From Paraescarpia echinospica (lineage: Eukaryota > Annelida > Polychaeta > Sabellida > Siboglinidae): 64,000 nt of DNA. The stretch spans positions 44,883,006-44,947,005 of the forward strand of contig CM034532.1 of the NCBI GenBank assembly GCA_020002185.1. The letters run 5' to 3'. Shown here piece by piece: positions 53,554 to 64,000 of the stretch. The position numbers and the translations under genes were made by a program. Numbering within the stretch: position 1 is the first letter of the stretch; each line of letters starts with the position of its first letter. Below the pieces are notes generated by a model. It saw only the letters and a program-made list of their open reading frames with translations, was not told the origin of the DNA and did no database searches.

Positions 53554-54739
53554 TAGTATTTTGTGTTACCACTTACCATACATGTATACATAACTTTGGT
53601 CCTAATAGTGCTATATATATTAGTAAAGACATTGCTTGATCTATTAAATAGATAAATTTATGAATGTTAGGAGTAATGTGATATGATGAAATTTTGTTCA
53701 ATAATTAGTATACAGTAGCTAGAAATATTGTGCTAACATGTATGAAATTCACAACCATTCCAAGATGTGTGCCAAATTTCTTCAAAATTGAAGGGATTGT
53801 GAATGTGTTGCATTTTCATGGTTGAATTCACATTGAATGACCCCTTGCTCTCTTGGTTCACCACTCTCTGACCAGGCACCAGTCATATTCTGGCACTACA
53901 CTGCTGAGCCACTGGTTGTGTATTCCCTTTTACACCTCATTGACTCTATTGTTTGTATCTTGAATGACACCATACTGTGGCTAAATTAATGCCTTTCTCC
54001 TATAGCAGAACCAATTTCCCTGGCTGACTGACCACTGCCTACTTATTGGAGTCCCTGGGCTTTGACTTCAGACTGAATTTTACAACGTTGCTTTCAACCT
54101 AGTCTTCTAGTTTTAGCACTGCATACAGGGGTGTGGCAGTTAATTGGGGTCTTTGGTGGCAACGGTGGGAAAATTACAGCATTGCAAAGTTGCCATAGTG
54201 ACATGGAAAATGACTGTCAGCTATGTACTTTGTTTGCGTTAGTACGAAGTATCGCATTGCTCTACTGTTCCTGTAATGGCATCCGTAGGCTTTTATGGCA
54301 AATAGTGTGAAAAATTGTGTGTTGACACGGCAACCTTCGCCAAGTGTTTAATTTGTTTCTGCGTAGATCAAATGTAATTTAATTTTTTGACTGGTCAGTT
54401 CATTATTTCTGCGTCTATTCATGCAAGCTCGTTTTCTTGGAATATCTTGTCAGTGTGTTGCTAATATTAAAATAACACACTAGTATTTCCTCTGTGGCTG
54501 TATTTCTGTTATACAAAATATTCTTAATTTACACGTGCTGTTTCTTCTCTCAATCCCTTTTAAACAGATGTCAGAACTAGTGCCCTTTTTCACAACTAAT
54601 AGCATATATCTGTATTATAAATGTACTTTTTATTGCAGTTCATTCAGCTATAGATAGTTAGTGTATATATGTGGATGAATAGTCAATGTGCAGTCATTGT
54701 AGTATGCATGGCTGAGTTCTTCTCAGAGAAGTCTAGTTG
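53554..54739 (+). other. PTBP intron 2, no recognised feature
   Basis: AT-rich and free of supported exons. Confidence 0.4.
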
Positions 54740-54838
54740 GAATTCAGATGAAGAAGTCTGCCAGGGGGTGATGTGTAAAGCAATTAGAACACTCCTAAGG
54801 ACTGGATATACCGTGCTATATAAGAACTTTCATTTTTA
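54740..54838 (+). mobile_element. SINE/LINE 3' tail, copy 2 of 3
   Basis: GTCTGCCAGGGGGTGATGTG, TAAAGCAATTAGAACACTCC, TAAGGACTGGATATACCGTG, CTATATAAGAACTTTCATTT. More diverged than the copies at 17461 and 62093 in the CGCTTTGAGCAG segment. It ends about 120 bases before PTBP exon 3. Confidence 0.7.
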
Positions 54839-54956
54839 TTTATGCTATAATGAAATCCTTATTCGGATGTCAAAATCAGTGCCTTTCATCACAATTTGTA
54901 AGACATGTAAATATAAATAGACCCACCCAATGATGTGTATGTTTGTGTGTACACAG

Positions 54957-55106
54957 GTGAAATTGGACCAGCACCAGGCCGGCAAGCCAAGCAAGGTGTT
55001 ACACTTCCGCGGTGTGCCCAGCGACACGACAGAGGGCGAGATTGTCCAACTCGGCCTGCCGTTTGGTCACATGACCAACCTGGTGTTGGCAAAAAAGAAG
55101 AACCAG
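54957..55106 (+). CDS. PTBP: Polypyrimidine tract-binding protein, RRM1 first exon
   Basis: The exon follows GTGTGTACACAG and ends AAGAACCAG/GTGAGA. It is 150 bases, phase 0 at both ends. It reads VKLDQHQAGKPSKVLHFRGV, PSDTTEGEIVQLGLPFGHMT and NLVLAKKKNQ. SKVLHFRGVP is the RNP2 strand of RRM1, followed by the TEGEI-LGLPFG-TNL helix-loop-strand that is very conserved in PTB proteins. The exon boundary falls inside RNP1 (KNQ/ALLEM). PTB binds pyrimidine-rich RNA and controls alternative splicing in the nucleus. Confidence 0.95.
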
Positions 55107-56439
55107 GTGAGAAAGTCGTGCTTGTTCGTTGTAAAATGGTTTGCTATGGCGACTGTCTATAGTTGGTACCATGACACCCTATAATTGTGCATGTGTGAAG
55201 GGTTTTTTAAGGAGAAAGAGTGGGAGAACTTTGTTATTTGTGCTAGTGTTTGGCAATTTTTATCAATGGTCGTGACCATCACTTTGTCTGTGTGGCATGG
55301 TTCCTTTACCTAGCTGTCACTAGATTGTCCAGAAAGATATTTCTCGTCTTCTCAGTGAGAATTGATGTTGTCTTGTCTGGCGAATTAGTTCTGATTTACC
55401 TTTCTGTCCATGTAATCGCAGTGCAACAGAGGCATCGACATGAAACTTTGATTTTATGTAGGGTTCTGTAGCATTGTGTTGCACTGAAGGATTTTAAGTC
55501 GAGACGAATGTTTGAAAGCCCTGTTGCCATTTCAAAGTGCAGTTTCATCACTGCATTGCCCCAGTTCATAAAAAAATGACTACTTGGCTATAGGCAGAGG
55601 TGAATATACGTGAACAGTGAACACATATCTATCTTTCCTGCAGTAATTGCAACATGGCTTAATGTTTCCCAGTTCCATTTGGTAGACAGGCCTGCCGGAG
55701 GTGAAGTGTAAGTTGCTTAGTCCTTCAGGACAGTACACAAAAACAGTTCCTCCATATATATATATATTCTGCTGTAGATCAATGTAGATAATTGGCTGTA
55801 GCATTGCCATCGTACACAATACACTACACACTGCCTGTTCAGTGTCTCATATATGCCCAACCAGGGAGAAGCTCCAGCCATAGGGAGCAAGAACCAATGA
55901 GTTAGACATAGAGGATATCACTACTATGTGAGTCTGACAGGTTACACATTTACCCCTTATGTGGGACTTTTACCCACCTTGGCATAGATGCAGCCAACTG
56001 CTGTTATTGTCTTTGTATTAACCAACAGCCTAGCTATCATATCCTGGTTGTACCTATACATACTACCTAGTTCTTGCACTTGCATCTATGGCTGTCGTCA
56101 AAATATTTAACGTTCAGCAGTGCTAAATAAGGCCACATCTGCTGGTCAGACCAGCTTGACTAGAGAGTTCTTCCATTAGCTGTCCTTGGCACTGAAAATA
56201 AATTCAGCTGCTGCATGACAGTTAATTTCCTGAACTGGATTATTGCTGGCAGGGAAGCCATTGGAGCTTTAGCCACTACAGCCGTTAAATCAGTTCTCGT
56301 TAGAACAGAAAATCTGTAAAATTTAAATTTATGGCCAATACCTTGGTGTGACAGATTGACAGCCAGCTGGTGTGAGGTATCTGGGTGTTTAATCATCCCA
56401 CAAACATAATTGAATACTAGTGAATCAATCCTGCCAACA
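55107..56439 (+). other. PTBP intron 3, 5' part
   Basis: No supported exon. A short TA run lies at about 55757-55769. Confidence 0.4.
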
Positions 56440-56700
56440 TGGGATAAAGGATTAATGGCTTATGGTATGCAACAATAAAAAACTGTTAATTATCTGTCAT
56501 GTTTGAGCTGTGAAAATTCATTGGTAGCTTAATCCCTTGGGAATACTCTCAGGTTAATTTTCAGTGATATATCTTGTGTTTCATGTAGTAGGTGGATGCA
56601 TGCGGGAAGTGGGCCCAGACCTGCCACAGTACCCAAGCAGGAGCCCACTACTTGTGCTTACAGTCTGTTTAATGTCTGTTGATTAAGTTAACCCTTGTGA
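56440..56700 (+). repeat. Dispersed ~250-bp repeat, copy 1
   Basis: Shares the block order GGATTAATG, (C/A)AGTTAATTATCTGTCA, TTTGAGCTG, CTTGGGAATACTC, AATTTTCAGTGATAT, GTTTCATG, and TGTCTGTTGATTAAGTTAA with the copy at 58436. Diverged and non-coding. Confidence 0.55.
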
Positions 56701-56867
56701 CAGGTTGGCTAAGCTCCTGCTGCTGCTAGTTCCTGTCTCCCTGGCCCAATTTCTTTCATGCACTTTCTTTCATCCTTCTCATAGTGGACAGTCTGTGTCC
56801 TAATCTAGGATGTCTGTAAGTAAGCTCCTGACAGAAGCTGAGCAGGTCATTAGTTAAGGTCACTGTC

Positions 56868-57285
56868 CACCTAACTCAACTGTCCCCCTATCCATATTTC
56901 CCCCTCGCTCTCCATTGCCCCCAATATGCACTGTCCTACATCCACTGTCCCCTGTGTCCACTATTACACTAATTCCACTGTCCCCCTATCTCAACTGTTC
57001 TAAATCAACTGTCCCCTAAATCTACGTGCCCCTAACTCAACTATCCTAACTCAAATGTCCCCCTATCTCTACTGTCCCCCTAATTTCATTGTCCCTGTAT
57101 CTCCATTGTTCTCCTATCTTTACTGTCTTCCTAGGTCTTGTTCCACATTCCCCAACTGTCACCCCAACTCCACTGTCTCCTATCCACCACCCCCCTACCT
57201 CCACGCTCCCCCTATTGCCACTGTCCCCTATCCACTATTCCCCTAACTCGACGTTCCCCCTATTGCCACTGTCCCAATTCCAGAT
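56868..57285 (+). repeat. Pyrimidine-rich degenerate minisatellite in PTBP intron 3
   Basis: Imperfect ~15-20-base units on the sense strand around CCACTGTCCCCCTAACTCAA and variants (CTATCTCAACTGTTCTAAA, CTATCTCTACTGTCCCCC, CTATTGCCACTGTCCC). Over 400 bases are overwhelmingly C and T, with A at regular spacing. UCUCU, UCUU and CUUCC cores occur in the middle part (57060-57140). The open frames (Ser/Pro/Leu/Tyr) are artefacts. Confidence 0.8.
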
Positions 57286-57837
57286 ATATTCTGGTGGTTG
57301 TTTCTGGAGTGCTGCAACTGTTGAAGTACCAGTATTTAGAAGCACCCATAGCCAAACCGATTCATCAAGCACTGGTGATTGGCTGAGCTGTTGTGGCATG
57401 TAGCCATTGTCAATACTGTAGACTGTGTGCTTGTTGTGAGAGCACTGGTAGGGCTTCCATCTGGAATGGCTTACATTTAAGTGGTTTTGATTATGGCAAA
57501 GTCTGGGACAGTCTAAACAAACTGCTGGTGGTTCTATATCACTCCAGTGTTTGCGTTTGTGTGTGCGTGCGTGTGTAGACCCTCGTTACCCTACGTCCTG
57601 CCACCATGAAACATACTTATAAGATTAAATATATAGATAAAATAAATGGGATACAAACTAATGTCATCGTACACATTAAATTAATAAATACAAATCACTA
57701 TGTGACTAAAATAGAGCTTTGGCAGGTAGCAGAATTTGGATAACATCATGCAATCATAATAGATATTCCACCACTGGCTCCTGGGTGACGCAACCATGCC
57801 GATCGATAACAGATTTACTATCGACGCTGCGTAAAGT
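57286..57837 (+). other. PTBP intron 3, no recognised feature
   Basis: Contains a short GT/GC microsatellite at about 57547-57576; otherwise unremarkable. Confidence 0.4.
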
Positions 57838-57990
57838 TTACATACACACGGTTGTTGAAAATGCATTTAAATCGCCTCGCACCGTCATTTACGAGCATGT
57901 TGATGTAGTTGTCTGTCAGCCGGAAAAATTGCTAGTTGCCGGGCAATCACCTTGGGGGTTCTTGGTGAGATGGATGCAGTTTTGTTTTCC
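57838..57990 (+). repeat. Dispersed ~150-bp repeat, copy 1
   Basis: Blocks ACGGTTGTTGAAAATGCATT, CATTTACGAGCATGTTGATG, GTCAGCCGGAAAAATTGCTA and GTTGCCGGGCAATCACC recur, diverged, at 60330-60485. Confidence 0.55.
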
Positions 57991-58435
57991 CATTCGCCAT
58001 TACGCCGCTACACTCGGTGCGGTTTATATTGTGGAAGGTTAGAGGGTGTGGTATGTACTATGTGGACCCAGATCTGTTGTCTCCTAATTATAGGGTTAGA
58101 CTAGACTTGGCTAGACACCAGTGAAGTGGTATACCATAAATATCTTAACAGCACTATTTGAGTTGTTCATTTATCGATGCTATATATATTTTACCCATGA
58201 ACACATCATTCTGCACATTTTTAAAGAAATTTTTTTTAATCCATTTTATAATATATCCTATCTAATATATCCATATATGTAAACAAATTTAATATTTAAA
58301 TTTTAGTGGTAATTTATTTACCTAGACATTTATGTTTTAAACTCATGATTCTTAGGAAGACAACATTTTTATTTGGTTTATCATGAAGAAAGAATGTTTA
58401 TTGGACACTAACTGAATGACTTTTAAACCTCACCT
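57991..58435 (+). other. PTBP intron 3, AT-rich spacer
   Basis: Very AT-rich at 58170-58330. No exon or structured repeat seen. Confidence 0.4.
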
Positions 58436-58650
58436 GGGGTAATGGATTAATGTAACAACAATCAAGGCACAGTTAATTATCTGTCAGGTCTGAGCTGCAG
58501 AGCTGCAGGCCTGAAATAACCACCTGGGAAAACTCACAAATTAATTCTCTGAGATACATGTCTCCTGTTTCAATGTTCATAGTAAACATATGACACTGCC
58601 AGTGGCCCACCACTGTGTATATAATGTGTGTTGATTGAGTGTTAAGTGGT
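58436..58650 (+). repeat. Dispersed ~250-bp repeat, copy 2
   Basis: GGGGTAATGGATTAATGTAA, CAGTTAATTATCTGTCAGGT, CTGAGCTGCAGAGCTGCAGG, CTGGGAAAACTCACAAATTA and GTGTGTTGATTGAGTG align in order with 56440-56700. Confidence 0.55.
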
Positions 58651-60329
58651 GGCTCAACAGTCCAATGCTTGCTGGTATCCTGCCCAGTAGGTTCCATTTA
58701 AAACCTCAGGCCACTGCCAATGCAGAAATGTCATTAAAATTAGGTATAACTGTGAGTCGCCCAGCACCTGAGATATGAGAGAAAGAAATTGGAAGTATGT
58801 GTCGTTTGAGTGACACACTGTCATAGGTTCCTTCTGGTTGGTGTCATACTGTCTATGCAAGGAGGAATATAAGATCCCATACAGGGTACATGTGTAACTC
58901 CTGGCTTGGTGGTCTCTATCTCTGTCCCACCAAGGTAGCAAACAAACCCAGCTCGTCAATATTATAATGACACCATGTACCTGACTATATAATATATGGA
59001 GACATGAACTGTGGTGAAAGAAGTATTCCTACTGAATGCGTTTTAATAATAACAACGTTTAACATTCAGATCACCATTACCAGCTAGTTTCATTTTGTTT
59101 GCAAATAACTGGTGCCCAGCTAAACAAATTAATAATTTGAAACCGTGCTCGTCATATTAAAAGCAGTCAACTCTGCAAGACGCCACTGTGGATGTTGGCC
59201 GTGTTACAGAATACCGCAAAAAAGTCTTGCGAAATTAAACTAAAGTAACTAATCTTGAAGGTCTGATAATTTGTGGACACTGAGTGAATACGAATGTGAA
59301 ACTGTTGTCATAGCGGCCTGACCCCAGTGTACCTGGTAAATGTGTATGTTACAGGGATCTCCAGTTTCACTTACTGCTGGATAGACAGGCTGACTGGAAT
59401 CAGAACAAAGACGTAAATTGTTAGCATTCTCCCATAGCTGTGATAGCCTGCTGGAATGGCCTGCTTCTAATGCAAGCCGCCACACTGCATACATAGAAGG
59501 CTGAAAGGGGCTCTAACTGTTATGCTAATACTGTGGCGTGTTAGGTTGAGAGATATTCTTATGTAGCTTGTTGTTGTGGACAACTAGTCACGGAGTGTAT
59601 AGTGTAATTATATATTAGTCTTGGAAAATTAAAGGTATACAGTGTCATTGTAACAATACAAACTATCACACACTTTTAAAAAACAAGAAGATTGATTTGG
59701 AGACGTTTCACACTTCGCTTACTGATAAAACATAGGAGTGACGATCCCCAAACAGTTACCATTATTTGCCACGTTTCATTTGTGAACAAGAAAAACAAGT
59801 ATAATTTGTGTAGAGCTAAAGAGTTATCACTGGTGCTTTGTGTGCTTCTAGCCAACAGTGCTCCTGCTATGCTAAATGAAACATCTTCCACCCAGGATCT
59901 CATTGATTGTGCCATGTTGCCATGCTAACTTGGTTTCCCTGGGATGCTGCAGACATCTCTGGCCCACTGCCATGGTTGATGGGTGCTGTGTATGTTTGAT
60001 GCATGGTCTGCTAAGTACCCAAGGGGAGAGGTGGTGACAGAACACACACCCAGTGAAAGATTGCTGCTGCTGTAATATATTTCTCCAGTGGCCACTTATG
60101 ATAAGCCTTGTTGGTTTTCTGATTGTGGCCTAGCCCCAGGGCAAGGGTGGGAGTGGGGGTGGGGCAAGAGGTTGTGACTTCATCAGTTCACCCCTGCTGA
60201 GTGGTAGGAAAACAACCCCAGAGAGATGTGCTGATAAATGTGATTAAGATTTGTTGGGGTGTGGCAAGCTGATAAAAGGTCATATTGACATGTATAGTAC
60301 AAATAGACATGTGTAGTGTCTTCCTGTAA
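58651..60329 (+). other. PTBP intron 3, no recognised feature
   Basis: No exon or repeat beyond short low-complexity patches such as the G-rich GGGTGGGAGTGGGGGTGGGG at about 60145. Confidence 0.4.
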
Positions 60330-60485
60330 ATTGTAAATACAAACGATTGTTGAAAATGTGATTCTAAAATGTAATTGCATTACTAGCACTTACGAGCACG
60401 TTGGCATAGTAAGTCTATCAGCCAGTAACAGAAAATGTGCTAGTTGCAATCTGGTCACCAGGGTGGGATTCTTTGAGAAGGATGC
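60330..60485 (+). repeat. Dispersed ~150-bp repeat, copy 2
   Basis: ACGATTGTTGAAAATGTGAT, CACTTACGAGCACGTTGGCA, TATCAGCCAGTAACAGAAAA and GTGCTAGTTGCAATCTGGTC align with 57838-57990. Confidence 0.55.
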
Positions 60486-61070
60486 ACTGTTTGCTAAGTA
60501 ACCTAGATGTTTATTTTCTAGTACATTCTTCCATACACTGTATCTTCTCCAATGATACTTACTGCTCCAACTATGTGTACTTTGTGCTTTAATTTATTAT
60601 ACTGCTTCTTTTTTCTTGTGACACTAACAACCTTGACCCCAATATTCCTGACATCAACACCTCTGACACAAGGCTTTTGTTGATTGGTTTACAAAACAAC
60701 TACAGGCAATCATACATCATCAACTTAGTATTCAGTTATTCATCAGTTGAAGCCAGTCCAGCATCAGACATGTTTGTAATGATGGACATTTATGATGATG
60801 GAACAACCAAGGATGAGCCTGTCTAGGACCTAGTGGTGGCCCAATCATCATAAACCTGGATAGTGAATCAATGCCTGTAGATTTTATGACCAATTAAAAT
60901 TTTGTTTTATAGGCTATATTGACATACCTAGAATTTTACCCCATTTAGGTGTATGTTTGTTTGCCAGGATTACTTAGATCCAAACTAAGTCAGTGTTTCT
61001 GTATGGAGGCTCAATTTCTTTCCCTTCAACCCTTGGCTTGGAAACTATGTTGTGATTTTCTGTCCTATGT
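60486..61070 (+). other. PTBP intron 3, no recognised feature
   Basis: Nothing supportable seen on either strand. Confidence 0.4.
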
Positions 61071-61226
61071 TTGTTCCTTCCTGTTTGCTGATATGACCTG
61101 CAGAAGAAGATTATCAGTAGATGGATCTTACTGTCAGTATTTCTGCTCTGTTGTCCAGTGGTATGGTTGTTCCTTCCTGTTTGATGTTATGACCTGCTGG
61201 CTTAGAATCACTAGATGAATCTTGCT
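61071..61226 (+). repeat. Pair of ~62-bp direct repeats
   Basis: TTGTTCCTTCCTGTTTGCTG, ATATGACCTGC and AGTAGATGGATCTTACTGT recur 93 bases later as TTGTTCCTTCCTGTTTGATG, TTATGACCTGC and ACTAGATGAATCTTGCTGT. Confidence 0.7.
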
Positions 61227-61741
61227 GTTGATGCAGTGGTGAAGGGGGATTAGTGGCCCTGGTCTCTACATCTCCTTTAATGGCCCATTAGAGACACATT
61301 AAGAGAGCATGGCTGATTGCCTTTTCTAATTAGTCATTACTTGAAGTGCTGGTTAACTTGAAGTGTATTACTGCACATGCCAGAAGTCTTCATACTGTTG
61401 ATTGTTGCATCTTCCATACTCTCCAACATGGAACATCTTGTATGTGTAATTGGAATTTTCTGGTTATGATATAAATTGACTAATGCTACCGGGAGGCAGT
61501 TGTGTACTTCCAGTTCATTGTTTGATTATGCAGTCGGTCAGCAACAGAAAATGTTAACAAAACAGTCAACATGCTTTTGGAATGTACAGTGTATCTTAGT
61601 TAATACAGCACCAGACTTAATTAAATTAATTACCAGTTTTGTGACATTAAATGTGACATTCTCTAGTGTGCCTTTGTTACAACTACATTTCAGAAAATGT
61701 CCTACACAGTCACGGTAAACCTCATGTAATGCTGTCCACAG

Positions 61742-61882
61742 GCACTCCTTGAGATGGGAGACATCGCCAGTGCCCAGGCCATGGTCAACTACTACGCCGA
61801 CCGGCCGCCCCAGGTCCGCGGCCGCACGGTCTACATTCAGTTTTCCAACCACGAAGAGCTCAAGGTCGAATCATCCAGTCAG
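61742..61882 (+). CDS. PTBP: Polypyrimidine tract-binding protein, RRM1 second exon
   Basis: The exon follows GCTGTCCACAG and ends TCCAGTCAG/GTGAGT. It is 141 bases, phase 0 at both ends. It reads ALLEMGDIASAQAMVNYYAD, RPPQVRGRTVYIQFSNHEEL and KVESSSQ. ALLEM completes RNP1 of RRM1. AMVNYY and IQFSNHEELK are signature motifs of PTBP1/2/3 and related hnRNP L-type proteins, and the spacing fits PTB best. The next exon, expected to carry the RRM1-RRM2 linker, is not in the remaining 2.1 kb. GC content is visibly higher than in the flanking intron. Confidence 0.95.
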
Positions 61883-62092
61883 GTGAGTTGATGGCCAGTC
61901 TGTGTTCCCATGTGTGCAAAACTACATGTTTTTTTTTAATTTACTGTTGTAAGGGGAGGTCTCATGAGTTCACATCATCGAAAAAAACGTAGTGTTTTGT
62001 CTTGGTTTAAACCACCAACCACTCCCAGATATCCACAATAGTATCAATTTGAATGACTCACAATTAAGTCGAGATGACGTTCGATTAAACAG

Positions 62093-62173
62093 GTCTGCCA
62101 GGGAATAAACTGTAAAGCATTGTGATCAGTCCTAAGGACTGGATACTGTGCTACATAAGAACTTGCATTTTAA
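62093..62173 (+). mobile_element. SINE/LINE 3' tail, copy 3 of 3
   Basis: AACAGGTCTGCCAGGGAATA, CTGTAAAGCATTGTGATCAG, TCCTAAGGACTGGATACTGT, GCTACATAAGAACTTGCATT. Same orientation as the other two copies and as PTBP. Confidence 0.7.
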
Positions 62174-64000
62174 TAATGTTTCACTGAATAGGTGATGGCA
62201 CTGAGGCAATTTATTACCCCCATGATACATAGTGACAACCGATCCACTAACGTCTATATCTAACAGTAATGCTATACTTCTGTGGGGACTGTGATGTTAT
62301 GTGACTGCCTATTAGTCCAATATAAGTTTATTTTGGTAGAATATCTGAGGGTATTCTAAGCGAATCACCATCAAAGCATCCACTGCCTCATGATCTCAGA
62401 GATTTCATTGTCATTAACAAGCACTTACTGCAACCATAAAACTGTATTTCCAAATTCAAAATTTTTTATTTGGCTTTATGAAAAGAAGGCTGTGCATAAT
62501 GAACATGTACATGAATGGAGTAGGCAGTAATAGACTCTATTATAGAGCCAGATATTACATGATATCCAACTCCTTTGCAATGGTGTCTTTTATTCAGAGA
62601 TGCTTGTTATTTCCAAAAAAAATAGCTAATTTCTGAGTGCATTAACCCGTCGCCACTCAAGCATGACAGACGCCAAACCTGGCACGTTCAAGTCCAGGCG
62701 TGTTCTTCTCTATTCTTTGCTGATGTCCTTTGATTCTTTCCGACATGTCTGATTCTGTCTTACTAGCTGTGTGTTTGCTTAAAAGCGGCCAGAGGCGCTT
62801 GCATTTCTGCTCGTTAGTTTTGTATCCCTGGCAAATATTTGCAGCACCACTATTGCATCTACTCAGCTGTTGCCAAAGACAAGTGTAAACACGATTCCTG
62901 ATAACCCTGATATTAACAAAGATGTCACTGTCAGTATAAAATTATCGAGAGTTAACTGGTTACATTTTCTTAATAGAGTTTAGTTGTTATCGGTTTGCCT
63001 GTTCTTGTATGGGCCAAGGCATGTGTGGGGAAATGTTAACAACTATTGTTTGTCATTCACATGTGAAATGTAGGGCACCCTTGGGTCAAAGGTCATGTAG
63101 AATGCACTGGCTAAGAAGGTGCTCTTACCCTTGTGGCTTGATTGAAATGTAATGATATAGACTTGTGATCCAGAAGGTTGCAGTGGCATATCTAGAATCA
63201 TAAGGGTTTGTATATATAAGTCAGCCAAATTCATTATAAAAAATGATAATGAATTGAAACCCAGGTGTACCACCCAAAATGTCAAGCTGTGGGTAAATTT
63301 TAAGGAGTTTTAAAGCCTATTCGTTTCAGTTTAATCCAATTTGACAAAAATGCATCAGTTCCGTGACCGCAGAAAAAGTGACAAATGCACACCTGAGTTT
63401 TGATGCCGTGACACATCTGTACCCAGTGACAATGGTGTCAATGACGTCACAGTGAGTTATCTGGTCGTCGGACAGGTGCATCACTGATGTGCACTAGCTG
63501 TCACTCCCTGTGGTATTTTCCATGTTCGCAGTCATCACCACATATGTATGCAATCAATAAGTGGACCGCATAATTGATCCCTGCTGAATTTTGGAACACG
63601 TAACATATAAAAGTAATCCTCCCATCAACAATTCAGCTAGATAAAATCGGTTGGCAAATCGACAAATGTGGTCTATACATTCTGCGTTAATGGCAGCCCT
63701 TTGTCAATGTCCTGTCACCGGCAGAAATTGCCACCTGTAGCTTTGAGGATTTTGACATATGGCACTGAATTAATAATTGACGTGGAGCATTGTGAAACGA
63801 GTGTCAACTTGGAGTGAATAATTAATATTTATGACTTTGGGGCTGAATAATAGATGTTTGTCAAGTGCGGGTGTTGTCAACAAAACACTCTTTTGTCGTC
63901 CGACTTGCTTCCCATATGCCATGGCTTTTGCGTGTAATGAAACCAAATTTGCAAACCATGCTGTGGTTAAAAGGTGATATTGAGTCCTTAATATGATGTG
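62174..64000 (+). other. PTBP intron 4 to the window edge
   Basis: No exon of the PTBP RRM1-RRM2 linker or RRM2 is visible, so the gene continues beyond the right edge. No other gene is supported. Confidence 0.5.

Noticed and set aside
57055..57403. Ser/Pro/Leu-rich frames in three phases
   Set aside because: They come from the pyrimidine-rich minisatellite at 56868-57285.

Overview
This is an AT-rich stretch of an animal nuclear genome. Exons are short with GT/AG boundaries, introns are kilobases long, and there are many microsatellites, minisatellites and decayed transposons. Protein similarity and the repeat types fit a lophotrochozoan invertebrate, most likely a mollusc; that placement is an inference. 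I see no bacterial operon, CRISPR array or standard tRNA/rRNA gene. Most long open frames here are chance frames in repeats or AT-rich DNA.

Layout: (1) 273-6478, minus strand: 3' part of an unrecognised gene with one large terminal exon and two probable small upstream exons. (2) 9265-14738, plus strand: the last three coding exons of holocytochrome c synthase (HCCS). Its 5' exons were not found. (3) 19561-21949, minus strand: a complete three-exon gene for a 357-residue ER-luminal thioredoxin-fold protein that lacks the CxxC active site and ends in KEEL. It shares a roughly 380-base divergent promoter with a possible plus-strand gene whose first coding exon would be only 8 bases (22329-22336). 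(4) 22700-38400: intergenic or intronic DNA with a MITE, a hAT-type element with a broken transposase, and several dispersed repeats. (5) 38778 to beyond the right edge, plus strand: the 5' part of a polypyrimidine-tract-binding protein gene (PTBP/hnRNP I). It has two alternative first coding exons (38778-38819 and 42248-42319), both in phase 0 with the shared RGSDEL exon, followed by two exons covering RRM1. The remaining RRMs lie outside the window.

The PTBP introns hold most of the unusual sequence. They contain a 24-copy 36-bp array in which each unit carries a CUCUC core next to a 5'-splice-site-like AAGGTACGT, a 28-copy 40-bp array with a partial four-unit higher-order pattern, and two sense-strand pyrimidine-rich tracts. 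They also contain a 966-bp DNA transposon with near-perfect terminal inverted repeats and a 38-codon acidic open frame. The sense-strand pyrimidine arrays in the gene for a pyrimidine-tract-binding splicing factor are the observation I would follow first. A role in autoregulation is speculation.
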